A stretch of DNA of 64,000 nucleotides from contig JAHLYW010000026.1 of NCBI GenBank assembly GCA_025128135.1, forward strand, positions 1-64,000. The letters run 5' to 3'. Position 1 is the first letter of the stretch. Each line of letters begins with the position of its first letter. This document shows, in pieces, positions 18,893 through 28,720 of the stretch. Under the pieces are notes generated by a model, which was not told the DNA's origin, made no database searches, and saw only the letters and a list, made by a program, of their open reading frames with translations. This stretch comes from Synechococcus sp. CS-1325 (GTDB taxonomy: Bacteria > Cyanobacteriota > Cyanobacteriia > PCC-6307 > Cyanobiaceae). A program made the translations under genes and the position numbers.

Positions 18893-20299
18893 ATGAGCTC
18901 CGCCCTGAAGGTCAAGACCAGTCCCCGTCCTGGCAGCCGGTTGGCCCTGGAAGTGGAGATTCCCGGCGGTCGCTCCCAGGCCAGCTACGAAGCGGCCGTG
19001 ACGAAACTGAGCCGTAGCGTGCGCCTGCCCGGCTTCCGTCAGGGCAAGGTGCCCCGTCCGGTGCTGTTGCAGCAGATCGGCCCTCTGCGGATCCGGGCCA
19101 CCGCCCTGGAAGATCTTGTCGACGGTGTCTGGCGCGACGCCCTCAAGCAGGAGGAGATCGCCGCCCTCAGCAATCCGGAGCTGAGCGAGGGCTTTGAAGC
19201 CCTGCTGGCAAGGTTCAGCCCTGGTGAGACGCTCACCGTCACCCTTGAGCTGGACATCCAGCCCACCCCCAGCCTCAGAACCACCAAGGGATTGGTGGCG
19301 CAGGCCGAAGCCATCCTGTTTGACCCTGCCCGGGTGGATGCGTTGATCGAGCAGTCACGCCGAGATCTCGCCGCCATGGTTCCAGTCGAGGGACGCCCTG
19401 CCGCCAGCGGCGATCTGGCGGTGGTGAGCTTCAGCGGTTCCTATGCCGACAACGGTGAGCCGATCCTCGGTGGCAGCGCCGACGATCTGGAGGTGGAACT
19501 GGAGGACGGCCGGATGATCCCAGGCTTCGTGGAGGGAATCCTCGGAATGGAGTCGGGCGAGACCCGCACCATTGCCTGCCAGTTCCCAGCCGATTACCCC
19601 CAGGAAGTCGCCCGGGGCAGGGAAGCCAGCTTCACGATCACCCTGAACGATCTCAAGGCCCGTGAACTGCCTGAGCTGGATGATGCCTTCGCGCAGCAGG
19701 CCAGCGAACTGCCGACCCTGGCCGAGATGCGAGCCGACCTTGAGCAGCGCCTGCGGGACGACACCGAGCGCCGCGCCCGCGCCGGCCGCCAGGACGCACT
19801 GCTGAAGGCGCTGGTCGAGGAGCTGGAGGTTGAGCTTCCCGAAACCCTGATTCAGCAGGAGATCCGGGCCCTGATCGAGCAGACCGCCAGTCAGGTGGCG
19901 CAGCAGGGCATGGACGTCAAGAGCCTCTTCACTCCAGAACTTGTCCGCAACCTGATCGACAGCTCACGGCCCGAGGCCGAACAGCGGCTCAAGCGCGGGT
20001 TCGCACTTCAGGCCCTGGCCAGCGCCGAACAGATCGCGGTGGAAGACGACGAAATTGAAGCCAAGCTCAAGGAAGTCCGCACCGGCCTGAGCAAGAACGA
20101 GAGCATCGATCCGACGCGCCTGCGCGGAGCTGTCGCGGAAGATCTCCTCCGCAACAAGCTGCTGAGCTGGCTGGAAACAAACAGCACCATCACCGAATCA
20201 GAGCCTGAACCGACCCAGGAGATCGAGGCCTCTCAGGCAGACGAGGTGCAGGCCGGGGCCAAGCCGACGGCGGCGGAGGCTGAGACAGCCATAGATTGA
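18893..20299 (+). CDS. tig: trigger factor
   Basis: Trigger factor is the ribosome-associated chaperone and prolyl isomerase. The N-terminal ribosome-binding region contains the GFRQGKVPR signature (about residues 46-56). The FKBP-type isomerase domain follows ([12 protein letters not shown]...[18 protein letters not shown]), then the helical C-terminal chaperone arms. At 468 residues it is normal, with an acidic Glu/Ala tail. The ATG at 18893 is convincing. It heads the conserved tig-clpP-clpX block, linking nascent-chain folding to proteolysis. Confidence 0.96.
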   Translation: MSSALKVKTSPRPGSRLALEVEIPGGRSQASYEAAVTKLSRSVRLPGFRQGKVPRPVLLQQIGPLRIRATALEDLVDGVWRDALKQEEIAALSNPELSEGFEALLARFSPGETLTVTLELDIQPTPSLRTTKGLVAQAEAILFDPARVDALIEQSRRDLAAMVPVEGRPAASGDLAVVSFSGSYADNGEPILGGSADDLEVELEDGRMIPGFVEGILGMESGETRTIACQFPADYPQEVARGREASFTITLNDLKARELPELDDAFAQQASELPTLAEMRADLEQRLRDDTERRARAGRQDALLKALVEELEVELPETLIQQEIRALIEQTASQVAQQGMDVKSLFTPELVRNLIDSSRPEAEQRLKRGFALQALASAEQIAVEDDEIEAKLKEVRTGLSKNESIDPTRLRGAVAEDLLRNKLLSWLETNSTITESEPEPTQEIEASQADEVQAGAKPTAAEAETAID

Positions 20300-20327
20300 A
20301 ATCCCTCTCCCCATACGAGTTGGCTGC

Positions 20328-21008
20328 GTGATCAACGCCGTTCGTCCCCATCCGATTCAGAACCGCTGGCAGGGCTGCCGTCCTGCCGCCATCCGCGACA
20401 CCACTCCCCAGGCCGCCCCTGGGGTCCTGCCCACGGTGGTCGAGCAATCGGGGCGGGGTGAGCGGGCTTTCGACATCTACTCCCGTCTGCTTCGGGAGCG
20501 GATCATCTTCCTGGGCACCGGCATCGACGATGCGGTGGCCGATTCCCTGGTGGCCCAGCTGCTGTTCCTCGAAGCGGAAGATCCCGAAAAGGACATCCAG
20601 ATCTACATCAATTCCCCAGGCGGCTCGGTCACCTCGGGGCTGGCCATCTACGACACGATGCAGCAGGTGGCTCCGGATGTGGTCACCATCTGCTACGGAC
20701 TGGCGGCCAGCATGGGGGCCTTCCTGCTCACCGGTGGCGCCAAAGGCAAACGCCTGGCCCTGCCGAATGCGCGGATCATGATCCACCAGCCACTCGGGGG
20801 GGCCCAGGGCCAGGCCGTTGACATCGAGATCCAGGCCAGGGAAATCCTCTACCTCAAGGACACCCTGAATGGATTGATGGCGGAACACACGGGTCAGCCG
20901 CTGGCCAGGATTGCCGAGGACACTGACCGGGATTACTTTTTGTCTCCACCGGAAGCTGTGGCCTACGGGCTGATCGATCGGGTTTTCGACGACGCGACAT
21001 CGCTCTGA
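20328..21008 (+). CDS. clpP: ATP-dependent Clp protease proteolytic subunit (ClpX-linked paralogue)
   Basis: ClpP is the serine peptidase barrel of the Clp protease. The catalytic triad is present: Ser in [13 protein letters not shown], His in [12 protein letters not shown], and Asp in the [10 protein letters not shown] region. The 226 residues include a ~35-residue N-terminal extension before [19 protein letters not shown], normal for the cyanobacterial ClpP encoded beside clpX. The start is GTG at 20328, 28 bp after tig. In Synechococcus elongatus the clpX-linked paralogue is called ClpP2; the number is not certain here. Confidence 0.94.
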   Translation: MINAVRPHPIQNRWQGCRPAAIRDTTPQAAPGVLPTVVEQSGRGERAFDIYSRLLRERIIFLGTGIDDAVADSLVAQLLFLEAEDPEKDIQIYINSPGGSVTSGLAIYDTMQQVAPDVVTICYGLAASMGAFLLTGGAKGKRLALPNARIMIHQPLGGAQGQAVDIEIQAREILYLKDTLNGLMAEHTGQPLARIAEDTDRDYFLSPPEAVAYGLIDRVFDDATSL

Positions 21009-21060
21009 ACCCGAGCGTTTCGGCTCTTCACCTTCCCCTTTGCTCCGAAGCTCCCGCCTG

Positions 21061-22401
21061 ATGGCCAAGTTCGACGCCCATCTGAAGTGCTCGTTCTGCG
21101 GCAAGTCCCAGGAGCAAGTGAGGAAGTTGATCGCCGGACCCGGCGTCTACATCTGCGACGAGTGCATCGACCTGTGCAACGAGATCCTCGATGAGGAGCT
21201 CGCTGAGGTTCAGGGCGGCGGCCGCTCCCAGGCCGACTCAACCCGCAAGGCCACCCCGAAGAAAAGCGGCAAACCCGCCCCCACCCTGGCCTCGATCCCC
21301 AAGCCTCCCCAGATCAAGGCCTTCCTCGACCAGCAGGTGGTGGGCCAGGAGGAGGCCAAGAAAGTGCTGGCCGTCGCCGTCTACAACCACTACAAGCGAC
21401 TGGCCTGGCATGGAGATGGCAACGGGGAAACCGACCGGACCGCCACCCGGCTGCACAAGTCGAACATCCTCCTGATCGGCCCCACCGGCTGCGGCAAGAC
21501 CCTCCTGGCCCAGACCCTGGCCGAACTGCTTGACGTACCCTTCGCCGTCGCCGACGCCACAACCCTCACCGAAGCAGGCTATGTGGGCGAAGACGTCGAG
21601 AACATTCTGCTGCGGCTGCTTCAGAAGGCCGACCTCGACGTGGAGCAGGCGCAGCGGGGCATCATCTACATCGACGAGATCGACAAGATCGCCCGCAAGA
21701 GCGAAAGCCCTTCGATCACCCGCGATGTTTCCGGAGAAGGGGTGCAGCAGGCCCTGCTCAAGATGCTGGAAGGCACCGTGGCCAACGTCCCCCCCCAGGG
21801 CGGACGCAAACACCCTTATCAAGACTGCATCCAGATCGACACCAGCCAGATCCTGTTCATCTGCGGGGGGGCCTTCGTCGGGCTCGACGACGTGGTGCAG
21901 AGACGGCTGGGGCGCAATTCGATCGGCTTTCTGCCCACCGACGGCCGCGGCCGCAGCCGCAAGGAGCATCAGGCCACCCACGTGCTGCGGCATCTGGAGC
22001 CGGAGGATCTGGTCCGCTACGGCCTGATTCCCGAATTCATCGGCCGTCTGCCGGTCAGTGCCGTGCTTGAACCCCTGGATGCCAGGGCGCTCCGGGCCAT
22101 TCTCACCGAGCCGCGCGATGCCCTCGTCAAGCAGTTCCAGACGCTGTTGAGCATGGACAGCGTCCAGCTGGAGTTCGAACCCGAGGCGATCGAAGCGATC
22201 GCCCAGGAGGCCCATCGTCGCCGCACCGGTGCCCGGGCCCTGCGGGGCATTGTCGAGGAGCTGATGCTCGATCTGATGTACGAGTTGCCCACCAGCACCG
22301 ATGTGACCACCTTCCTGGTCACCAGGGAGCTGGTGGAACAACGCAGCAAGGCCAAGGTGCTGACCCACCCCAGCGTGATCAGTCAGCAGGAGTCGGCCTG
22401 A
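21061..22401 (+). CDS. clpX: ATP-dependent Clp protease ATP-binding subunit ClpX
   Basis: ClpX unfolds substrates and feeds them to ClpP. The 446-residue protein starts with the C4 zinc-binding domain ([11 protein letters not shown]...[10 protein letters not shown]), followed by Walker [16 protein letters not shown], Walker [24 protein letters not shown], and the sensor region [12 protein letters not shown]. The ATG at 21061 gives [11 protein letters not shown], the usual cyanobacterial start; a longer in-frame start at 21040 is less likely. It follows clpP by 52 bp. Confidence 0.97.
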   Translation: MAKFDAHLKCSFCGKSQEQVRKLIAGPGVYICDECIDLCNEILDEELAEVQGGGRSQADSTRKATPKKSGKPAPTLASIPKPPQIKAFLDQQVVGQEEAKKVLAVAVYNHYKRLAWHGDGNGETDRTATRLHKSNILLIGPTGCGKTLLAQTLAELLDVPFAVADATTLTEAGYVGEDVENILLRLLQKADLDVEQAQRGIIYIDEIDKIARKSESPSITRDVSGEGVQQALLKMLEGTVANVPPQGGRKHPYQDCIQIDTSQILFICGGAFVGLDDVVQRRLGRNSIGFLPTDGRGRSRKEHQATHVLRHLEPEDLVRYGLIPEFIGRLPVSAVLEPLDARALRAILTEPRDALVKQFQTLLSMDSVQLEFEPEAIEAIAQEAHRRRTGARALRGIVEELMLDLMYELPTSTDVTTFLVTRELVEQRSKAKVLTHPSVISQQESA

Positions 22402-22420
22402 GGCCGGAAGAAACCCCGCC

Positions 22421-23098
22421 ATGGCAACCGCTGATCACCTGCAGGTGCCTCGCCAGCACGGCCTCTTCGACCATCACGGCATCGACCTGGGTGACGGAAC
22501 CGTGGCCCATTACCTGGAAGGACGCCAGATCCTGCGCAGCCCGATCGATGTCTTCAGCCGCGGCGAAACAGTGGCTGTGGTTCCCTACGACTCCGCCGCC
22601 GTCTCAGCGCCAGGGGTGACGCTGCGGCGAGCGATGGGCCGACTCGGAGAACAGCGCTACAACCTCGTGTTCAACAATTGTGAGCACTTCGCGATCTGGT
22701 GCAAAACCGGTCACCACCGCAGCACCCAGGTGGAGGACTGGTTGCGCAACGGCAGCCTCGGCGCCCTTGCCGTGGGGCAGTTCATCCCGGCGGCTCTGCT
22801 GGTGGCCATCCGGCTGCTGCTGCGCCAGGGACTCAGCCTGGATCACGGCCGTGAGCTGGCCCAGCGGAGCCTGGAGCAGCTCGATGGGCTGCGACTGCGG
22901 CTGCAGCAACGCCTGGAGCAGGAGCTGGAGCAGGCGGAGCAGTGGTGGGCCGGGGACAAGGGCACCGACCAGCTCGGCAAGCTGCGCCTGCAGGCCCAGA
23001 GCCTGGCCGATCAGCTCGCCACGGTGGAGGAGCTGGAGGACCGGCTGGAGCGGCTGCTCAGTGAGGCCAAGCCCACCCGCGACGACCCGACACCATGA
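22421..23098 (+). CDS. LRAT-like (permuted NlpC/P60) putative cysteine hydrolase/acyltransferase
   Basis: A 225-residue protein. Its first ~100 residues show the LRAT/H-REV107 pattern: H19 in HHGIDLGDG, H30 in VAHYLEG and C87 in NNCEHFAIWC, i.e. a His-His-Cys catalytic set with the classic NCEHF box. A hydrophobic stretch follows (about residues 112-130, GQFIPAALLVAIRLLL), then a Leu/Gln/Glu-rich coiled coil to the end. Characterised relatives are thiol acyltransferases, phospholipases or deubiquitinase-like proteins; the substrate here is unknown. It sits 19 bp after clpX and overlaps dnaX by 4 nt (ATGA), so it is probably part of that operon. Confidence 0.75.
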   Translation: MATADHLQVPRQHGLFDHHGIDLGDGTVAHYLEGRQILRSPIDVFSRGETVAVVPYDSAAVSAPGVTLRRAMGRLGEQRYNLVFNNCEHFAIWCKTGHHRSTQVEDWLRNGSLGALAVGQFIPAALLVAIRLLLRQGLSLDHGRELAQRSLEQLDGLRLRLQQRLEQELEQAEQWWAGDKGTDQLGKLRLQAQSLADQLATVEELEDRLERLLSEAKPTRDDPTP

Positions 23099-24879
23099 GT
23101 GAGGCTCCGGCCTACCAGCCCCTGCACCTCAAGTACCGTCCCCAGCGATTCGACCAGCTGGTGGGTCAGGAGGCGATCGCTGCCACCTTGAGCAATGCCC
23201 TGCTCCAGAACCGGATTGCGCCGGCCTATCTGTTCAGCGGTCCGCGGGGCACCGGCAAGACCTCCAGCGCCCGCATCCTGGCCCGGTCGCTGAACTGCGT
23301 CGACAGCGATCGACCCACAGCCCAGCCGTGTGGCGTCTGCGAGCTGTGCCGTTCGATCGCGGCCGGCAACGCCCTTGATGTGATCGAGATCGACGCGGCC
23401 TCCAACACCGGCGTCGACAACATCCGGGAGCTGATCGAGCGATCCCGCTTCGCGCCGGTGCAGGCGCGCTGGAAGGTGTACGTGATCGACGAGTGCCACA
23501 TGCTCTCGACCGCCGCCTTCAATGCCCTGCTCAAGACCCTTGAAGAGCCGCCCCCCCGGGTGGTGTTCGTGCTGGCCACCACCGACCCCCAAAGGGTGCT
23601 GCCGACCATCCTTTCGCGCTGTCAGCGCTTCGACTTTCGCCGCATTCCCCAGGCGGCCATCGAAGGCCATCTGCGCTTCATCGCCACGGAAGAGCGGATC
23701 GAGATCAGCCAGGAGGCCCTGCAGATGGTGGCGCAACGGGCCCAGGGGGGGTTGCGGGACGCGGAAAGCCTGCTCGATCAGCTCAGCCTGCTTCCGCCCC
23801 CGATCGAGACGAGCGCGATCTGGGAGCTGCTGGGAGCGGTGCCGGAGCAGGAACTGCTGCACCTCGCAGCCGGACTGGCCTCCGGCGACCCGCTCGTGTT
23901 GATCGAAGCCTGCCGTCTGCTGCTGGATCGAGGGCGCGAGCCCTCCGCGGTGCTGCAGGGGCTGGCCTCCCTGCTCCGCGACCTCGTACTGGCCGCGGCC
24001 GCCCCGGGCCGGCTGGAGCTGAGCAGCCTCTCGCCCCAGTTCAGGCCAGAACTCCCGGAGCTGGCAGAGAGGCTCGGCAACGGGCGGTTGCTGCGCTGGC
24101 AAAGCCAGCTGCGGGGCAGCGAACAGCAGTTGCGCCACAGCATCCAGCCACGGCTCTGGCTCGAAGTGCTGCTGCTGGGGCTGCTCTCCGAGCCGGCCAG
24201 CAGTGGGACGGCCAGGAGTGGCATGGAATCCCCGCCAGGAAAGCCCGAGCGCCTTGAACCTGTCGCCGTGGCCGTGGCCAGGGAGGTGGAGGTCCGCAGT
24301 CCTGAAACTCCGCCACCCCCGGCCACGGGCACCCCGACCACGGCCACCCCGGCCGAACCTCCAGCCCAGAACCTGCCGGAGCTGTGGCAGCAGATTCTCT
24401 CCCTTCTGACACTGCCCTCCACCCGCATGCTGCTGTCCCAGCAAGCCTCCCTGGTACGCCTGGACGACCAGCGGGCCGTGGTGCGGGTCAGTGGAAACTG
24501 GATGCCGATGGTGCAGAGCCGCCAGCCGCTGCTGGAACAGGCCCTGCAGAGCGCCCTGGGAAGCCCACGCCAGCTGGTGCTGGAACCACAGGAAGCCTCC
24601 CCACAGCCACCTGAGCCGACCAGCCAGCCAGTCCCTGCAACGCGAGCGCCCCAGCCTGCCGCTCGACCCCAGCCCGTGCCCGTGCCGGCCGGTCCCCCGC
24701 CGGCTCCGTCATCGGAAGCAACGGCGTCTGGAGCGCCCCTGCCAGGGCAATCCCTGCCAAGGCAATCCCCGCCAGGCCAGCCACTGGCCGAGAAGGCCCA
24801 GCGGCTGGCCGAGTTCTTCAACGGCGAGGTGGTTGACCTGGAGGAGCCCGAGGCCGAGGCCGGCAGCTCGGAGAATTAG
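23095..24879 (+). CDS. dnaX: DNA polymerase III subunit gamma/tau
   Basis: DnaX forms the clamp-loader motor and, as tau, bridges the polymerase cores. The 594-residue protein starts with the usual YQPLHLKYRPQRFDQLVGQE, has Walker A GPRGTGKTSSAR, a four-cysteine zinc module (NCVDSDRP...CGVCELC), Walker B VIDECHML and the SRC motif. A Pro/Ala-rich linker leads to a short C-terminal helix EFFNGEVVDLEEPE, a pattern I associate with cyanobacterial DnaX. No intein is present. Translation is probably coupled to the upstream LRAT-like gene. The stop overlaps the convergent glycosyltransferase stop. Confidence 0.96.
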   Translation: MSEAPAYQPLHLKYRPQRFDQLVGQEAIAATLSNALLQNRIAPAYLFSGPRGTGKTSSARILARSLNCVDSDRPTAQPCGVCELCRSIAAGNALDVIEIDAASNTGVDNIRELIERSRFAPVQARWKVYVIDECHMLSTAAFNALLKTLEEPPPRVVFVLATTDPQRVLPTILSRCQRFDFRRIPQAAIEGHLRFIATEERIEISQEALQMVAQRAQGGLRDAESLLDQLSLLPPPIETSAIWELLGAVPEQELLHLAAGLASGDPLVLIEACRLLLDRGREPSAVLQGLASLLRDLVLAAAAPGRLELSSLSPQFRPELPELAERLGNGRLLRWQSQLRGSEQQLRHSIQPRLWLEVLLLGLLSEPASSGTARSGMESPPGKPERLEPVAVAVAREVEVRSPETPPPPATGTPTTATPAEPPAQNLPELWQQILSLLTLPSTRMLLSQQASLVRLDDQRAVVRVSGNWMPMVQSRQPLLEQALQSALGSPRQLVLEPQEASPQPPEPTSQPVPATRAPQPAARPQPVPVPAGPPPAPSSEATASGAPLPGQSLPRQSPPGQPLAEKAQRLAEFFNGEVVDLEEPEAEAGSSEN

Positions 24880-26420
24880 GTGGTCTGGGTGGAGAGATCG
24901 GAATCGGATGGGAGCTGACCGTCTTCGCCGTCCGCAGGCTGGTCGGGATGGCTCCCGAGATGAAGGGTCTTGGCCCAGACCAGCCGTTTCGGCATCACCG
25001 CCATGCGAACCGCCACGAGGGGAATAACCACGAGCCAGTGGGTGAAGTAGGTCATGGCCAGCAGAACACTGAACGGGTTCAGTGCCGGCAGGGGAGGGCC
25101 CTCGGATGGCCGGCGGCACCCGATCACCAGGGCTGCGGTGGTGAGGCTGATCGCCACGAAGGACAGGGGCCAGATCGCCGGCGACGTTCCACTCAGCAAG
25201 GCAGCGAACAGATCGAAGGCCGCGATCAGCGGCAAGGCGTATTGCAGGAAGAAGAAAACGGCGAGATCAACCCTCTGACGGCGGGAAAGCCGGGAAGAGA
25301 TCAGGCCAGGCCCGTAATCGAAGAAGCGCTGCAGGCCGCCCTCGGCCCAGCGCTGCCGCTGCTTCCAGAGCGAGGCCAGGTTGAGAACGGCTTCCTCCTC
25401 CACCGGCGGATCCCAGAGCACGCCAACCGGATGCCCTGCCAGCAGGAGCCGGAAGCTGAGATCGAGGTCATCGGTCACGGTGGCCTCGTTGAACCCTCCA
25501 CAGGCTTCCAGCACGTCACGGCGAAGCAGCTGACCATTGCCCCGTAATTCGCCGATGCCACCGGAGCGCACGCGGCCCTCCTGGATGCCCGCGTCCAGGG
25601 CCATCTCCATCGCCTGGGCCCTGGTGAGCAGATTTCGCTCCGTGTTGACCACAGCCTTGCGGAGCTGCACAGCTGACCAGCCTGCCGATTCCGCAAAGGG
25701 GACAAGGCGCTCGAGCAGATCAGCCTGGAGACCTGCGTCGGCATCAAGCACCAGCATCCAGCGACCCTGCAACTGCTCAAGAACAGCATTCAGCGCGCCG
25801 GATTTTCCCCCACCGGCTTCCCGGCTGCGCCGGATCACGGTCAGTTGAGGTGTTCGACCCTCCAATTCGGCGAGCAGCTCGGCTGTGCGGTCTTCACTGC
25901 CGTCGTCAATCACCCACAGCCGGATTCGGCCGGCGGGATAGCTGAGCTGGCCAACGCGCTCGACCAGGCGACCGATGACGGCCTCTTCATCCCGGGCGGC
26001 CACCACCACATCCACGAGCGGCCAGTCCCCAGCCTGACCGGAGAGCGTCTCGACAGCCTGCCCCGGCGCCGCGGCGGCTGGAGCAGGCTTGCCGGCAGGT
26101 CCGCTCCAGAGCGGCCGAAGCACCGTGCGCAACACATAGGTGGCGATCAGCAAGCTGAGGCTGAGGGCAGGCAGAAGGTTGCGGGGTGGATCAAGCCAGT
26201 GCGGAGCGACACCGACCCAACTGCAGAGGATCACGAACATGGCCGCTTTGCCGCGACGTCGGGCTGCTCCTGCCAAGGGTTGGGTCACACCGGCCACAAC
26301 GCCCCCAGGCGCTGCTCGATCCCTTTCTGGTTCACTGTCTGGGGCACCTCCTTGTTCAACTTCCCGTTCAAGCGCATTGCTGCAACGGATCCCTTGAGCA
26401 GACTTCTCGCGACGCCGCAT
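24876..26420 (-). CDS. family 2 glycosyltransferase, probable monoglucosyldiacylglycerol synthase
   Basis: A 514-residue membrane GT2 enzyme: VVVAARDEEAVIGRLVERV, DDGSED (about residues 172-177), a DAD metal-binding triad (226-228), TVTDDLDLSFRLL, and the processive-type KQRQRWAEGGLQRFFDYG. Hydrophobic helices lie at both ends. This pattern fits the cyanobacterial glucosyltransferase (Synechocystis Sll1377 type) that makes monoglucosyldiacylglycerol, precursor of thylakoid galactolipids; the specific activity is inference. The ATG at 26420 keeps the basic RRRGKAA segment before the first helix and lies 19 bp after the SpoIID-like gene; a shorter start at 26240 is possible. Confidence 0.78.
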   Translation of the reverse strand: MRRREKSAQGIRCSNALEREVEQGGAPDSEPERDRAAPGGVVAGVTQPLAGAARRRGKAAMFVILCSWVGVAPHWLDPPRNLLPALSLSLLIATYVLRTVLRPLWSGPAGKPAPAAAAPGQAVETLSGQAGDWPLVDVVVAARDEEAVIGRLVERVGQLSYPAGRIRLWVIDDGSEDRTAELLAELEGRTPQLTVIRRSREAGGGKSGALNAVLEQLQGRWMLVLDADAGLQADLLERLVPFAESAGWSAVQLRKAVVNTERNLLTRAQAMEMALDAGIQEGRVRSGGIGELRGNGQLLRRDVLEACGGFNEATVTDDLDLSFRLLLAGHPVGVLWDPPVEEEAVLNLASLWKQRQRWAEGGLQRFFDYGPGLISSRLSRRQRVDLAVFFFLQYALPLIAAFDLFAALLSGTSPAIWPLSFVAISLTTAALVIGCRRPSEGPPLPALNPFSVLLAMTYFTHWLVVIPLVAVRMAVMPKRLVWAKTLHLGSHPDQPADGEDGQLPSDSDLSTQTT

Positions 26421-26439
26421 AGGCCATAGTCCAGGCACT

Positions 26440-27999
26440 CTAAAGGCGTCCCTCCAGGGAAGGGATGGTCTGCAGGTCGGTGCCAGGGTAGTAATGCTCG
26501 AGAATCCGCTCGAGGCTCCAGCCACGAGCGGCCAGATCGATCGCTCCTGCCTGGGAGAGACCGGCCCCATGGCCGAATCCGCCGCCCTGGAATCGCCACG
26601 ACCCGGGGCGATCCGGCACCAGCTCGAACAGTGTGCTGGGGAGCTGGCGGAAGGTGCGCCGGATCGCGTCAAGCCGAAGCACCCGCTCCCCCGTGCTGCC
26701 CTGAATGGCCAGGGCCACCACGCGCCCACTCGGGCCGCGCTCCAGCACCTTCAGCCGCAGGGGAAGTCCCACACCGGCGCCGGCCCGGTCGAGATCGGCT
26801 CGAATCCGCTCAGCGCTCAGCAGGCGTTGCCAGCGAAAGCGCGGATGATCTGCGCCATAGGCCTGGCCTCCCTGGCTGAGCAACGTCGGCAGCAACGGGG
26901 CCGCCAACGGAACGGTGAAGCGCCTGGCAAAGCCGGCGGGCCCATCCGGGCGGGCCTGAAGGTAGGGCAGGGCCACGCCACTCCAGACCTCCTCGAATCC
27001 CGCCGAAATGCCGCCATTCGTGGCGTGATAGACGGCGTGAATCGGCTCACCCTTCCAGCTGAGCACCCGGCCCCGGGTGGCCTGGATCGCCCGGCTCACC
27101 GCTGCGCCGGCCTGGCGCGGGTCTGCGTAAACCTGGCACTGGGTGTCCGCGCAGAGGTGATAGCCATCGGTGGCGAAACGATGGCGGTTGCGCAAAGCCC
27201 AGGTCCGCGCCAGCACGGCCTGGGCGGCCAGGGCGGCCGCCGGAGAGGCGGCTCCGATTTCATGGGGAACCACCCCGAGCAGATAGCGCTCGATCGGCAC
27301 CTGTTCAATCAGGCTCCAACCCCCGTAAGCATTGGGCTGGAGACGAAACGGCCCCTTGAAGACGCCGCCCTGCCAGCGCAGACCACCTGGAGCGGTGATC
27401 TGAACGGGCCCTTCGAGCAGGATCGGAGTCGATCCAGCCACGGGGGCCTCCAGGCCGAGCCGGCTGGTCATCAGCCGCTCGACCGTGCGGACCTGGAAAC
27501 CTTTCGGGGGAGTCGCATCCACCGGAGCCCACACTTCCCAGTCGAGTGGGTAGGCGATCTGGGCTGCGATCCCGGCGGCCCGCCAGGTGTTGGCCGCCTG
27601 CTCGGCACTCTCAAAGCTGGCGAAAGGACCCAGCACGCTGCGCCGCAACGGCAACGGCTCCGCCAGGGGAACCTCCCGCCAGCGCAGACGAAGCCTGGTG
27701 CCGCTCTGTCGCCGCCCCGCCGCATCGACCAGGCTCAAGGAACCGGTCGCTGCCTCCAGCACCAGTGGTGGCGCCTGAGCCGCACCCCCCACCCCAGGTC
27801 CCAGCCGGGAGGCGAGGGCGATCCAGAGCACTGGGTCGTTGCTCTCAAGCGGGGGCGGCAGCTGGGTGGGCCAGTGCAGCGCCACCTGAGCGGGAACGGC
27901 GCGGCAACCCGGTGCGACCAGCAGCGTGGCGCCGATGGCAAGCAACGCCGGAGCGAGACGACCGGCCGAACTGGCGAGGGAAAAAGACAGGCGAAGCAT
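26440..27999 (-). CDS. SpoIID/LytB domain protein (exported)
   Basis: A 519-residue protein with an N-terminal hydrophobic segment ending in a possible lipobox-like VAPGCRA (Cys near residue 32), suggesting a signal or lipoprotein peptide. A FASFESAEQAANTW segment of SPOR-like character follows, then the SpoIID domain: RYLLGVVPHEIGAASPAAALAAQAVLARTWAL, HAVYHATNGGISAGFEEVW, and GGGFGHGAGLSQAGAIDLAARG. SpoIID relatives are lytic transglycosylases acting on denuded peptidoglycan; related cyanobacterial proteins probably act on the cell wall. It is divergent from rpmI and is followed closely by the glycosyltransferase gene. Confidence 0.85.
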   Translation of the reverse strand: MLRLSFSLASSAGRLAPALLAIGATLLVAPGCRAVPAQVALHWPTQLPPPLESNDPVLWIALASRLGPGVGGAAQAPPLVLEAATGSLSLVDAAGRRQSGTRLRLRWREVPLAEPLPLRRSVLGPFASFESAEQAANTWRAAGIAAQIAYPLDWEVWAPVDATPPKGFQVRTVERLMTSRLGLEAPVAGSTPILLEGPVQITAPGGLRWQGGVFKGPFRLQPNAYGGWSLIEQVPIERYLLGVVPHEIGAASPAAALAAQAVLARTWALRNRHRFATDGYHLCADTQCQVYADPRQAGAAVSRAIQATRGRVLSWKGEPIHAVYHATNGGISAGFEEVWSGVALPYLQARPDGPAGFARRFTVPLAAPLLPTLLSQGGQAYGADHPRFRWQRLLSAERIRADLDRAGAGVGLPLRLKVLERGPSGRVVALAIQGSTGERVLRLDAIRRTFRQLPSTLFELVPDRPGSWRFQGGGFGHGAGLSQAGAIDLAARGWSLERILEHYYPGTDLQTIPSLEGRL

Positions 28000-28040
28000 C
28001 GATGCGAAGGGTGAGGATAGGGACCGGTTTGGTGGGGGAG

Positions 28041-28070
28041 TTGGCGGAAGGGACTTCCACGTCGTACTTT
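28041..28070 (+). promoter_or_regulatory. candidate promoter of rpmI-rplT
   Basis: TTGGCG (28041-28046) and TACTTT (28065-28070) are spaced 18 bp apart, each matching four of six consensus bases. A 5-bp palindrome GGAAG/CTTCC (28046-28058) lies between them. The position, 26 bases before the rpmI ATG, is sensible, but the match is modest. Confidence 0.3.
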
Positions 28071-28095
28071 GATTGTTTGTGCCCGAGCGGACGAG

Positions 28096-28296
28096 ATGCC
28101 GAAGCTCAAAACCCGCAGAGCTGCCGCAAAGCGGTTCAAACTGAGCGGAAGCGGCAAATTCATGCGCCGCCGCGCCTTCCTCAATCACCTGCTTGATCAC
28201 AAGAGCCCGAAGCGCAAGCGCTATCTCGGCACGATGGCGGTTGTCGATGCACGCGATGTCGAGAACGTCAGGGGCATGCTCCCCTACGCCAACTGA
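28096..28296 (+). CDS. rpmI: 50S ribosomal protein L35
   Basis: A 66-residue very basic protein starting [15 protein letters not shown], with [23 protein letters not shown] in the middle: textbook L35 of the large subunit. The ATG at 28096 is the family start; the in-frame extension upstream is not conserved. It is followed 51 bp later by rplT as in most bacteria. The usual upstream partner infC is not here; the upstream gene is the divergent SpoIID-like gene. Confidence 0.97.
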   Translation: MPKLKTRRAAAKRFKLSGSGKFMRRRAFLNHLLDHKSPKRKRYLGTMAVVDARDVENVRGMLPYAN

Positions 28297-28347
28297 GCTG
28301 CTCGCCTGAGCCTCACCCGCACCCACCCAACCCCCCGTCACTGATCC

Positions 28348-28695
28348 ATGTCTCGCGTCAAGAGGGGCAACGTCGCCCGCAAACGCCGCATCAAGGTCCT
28401 GCGCCTCGCCCGCGGTTTCCAGGGGAGCGGCAGCAAGCTGTTTCGCACAGCCAACCAGCGGGTGATGAAAGCCCTCTGCAACGCCTACAGGGATCGTCGT
28501 CGTCGCAAGCGTGATTTCCGCCGCCTCTGGATCGCCCGGATCAACGCTGCTGCACGCCTCAACGGCCTGAGCTACAGCCGCCTGATCGGCGGCCTCAAAA
28601 AAGCCGACGTGCAGCTCAACCGCAAGATGCTGGCCCAGCTGGCCGTGGCCGACCCCGCCAGCTTCACCAGCGTGGTTGGCGTCGCCCATCCCTGA
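28348..28695 (+). CDS. rplT: 50S ribosomal protein L20
   Basis: A 115-residue basic protein with the L20 signature: [50 protein letters not shown]20 binds 23S rRNA early in 50S assembly. In some bacteria L20 represses its own rpmI-rplT message; the 51-nt spacer is too short to judge such a site. A Ycf37-like gene starts 25 bp downstream on the same strand. Confidence 0.98.
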   Translation: MSRVKRGNVARKRRIKVLRLARGFQGSGSKLFRTANQRVMKALCNAYRDRRRRKRDFRRLWIARINAAARLNGLSYSRLIGGLKKADVQLNRKMLAQLAVADPASFTSVVGVAHP

Positions 28696-28720
28696 ACTGA
28701 CCCCCTGACGGGGAGGCCCG

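Noticed and set aside
23095..24879. Intein or programmed frameshift in dnaX
   Set aside because: The frame is continuous with no insertion in the motor domain, and no A-rich slippery site followed by a hairpin was seen.
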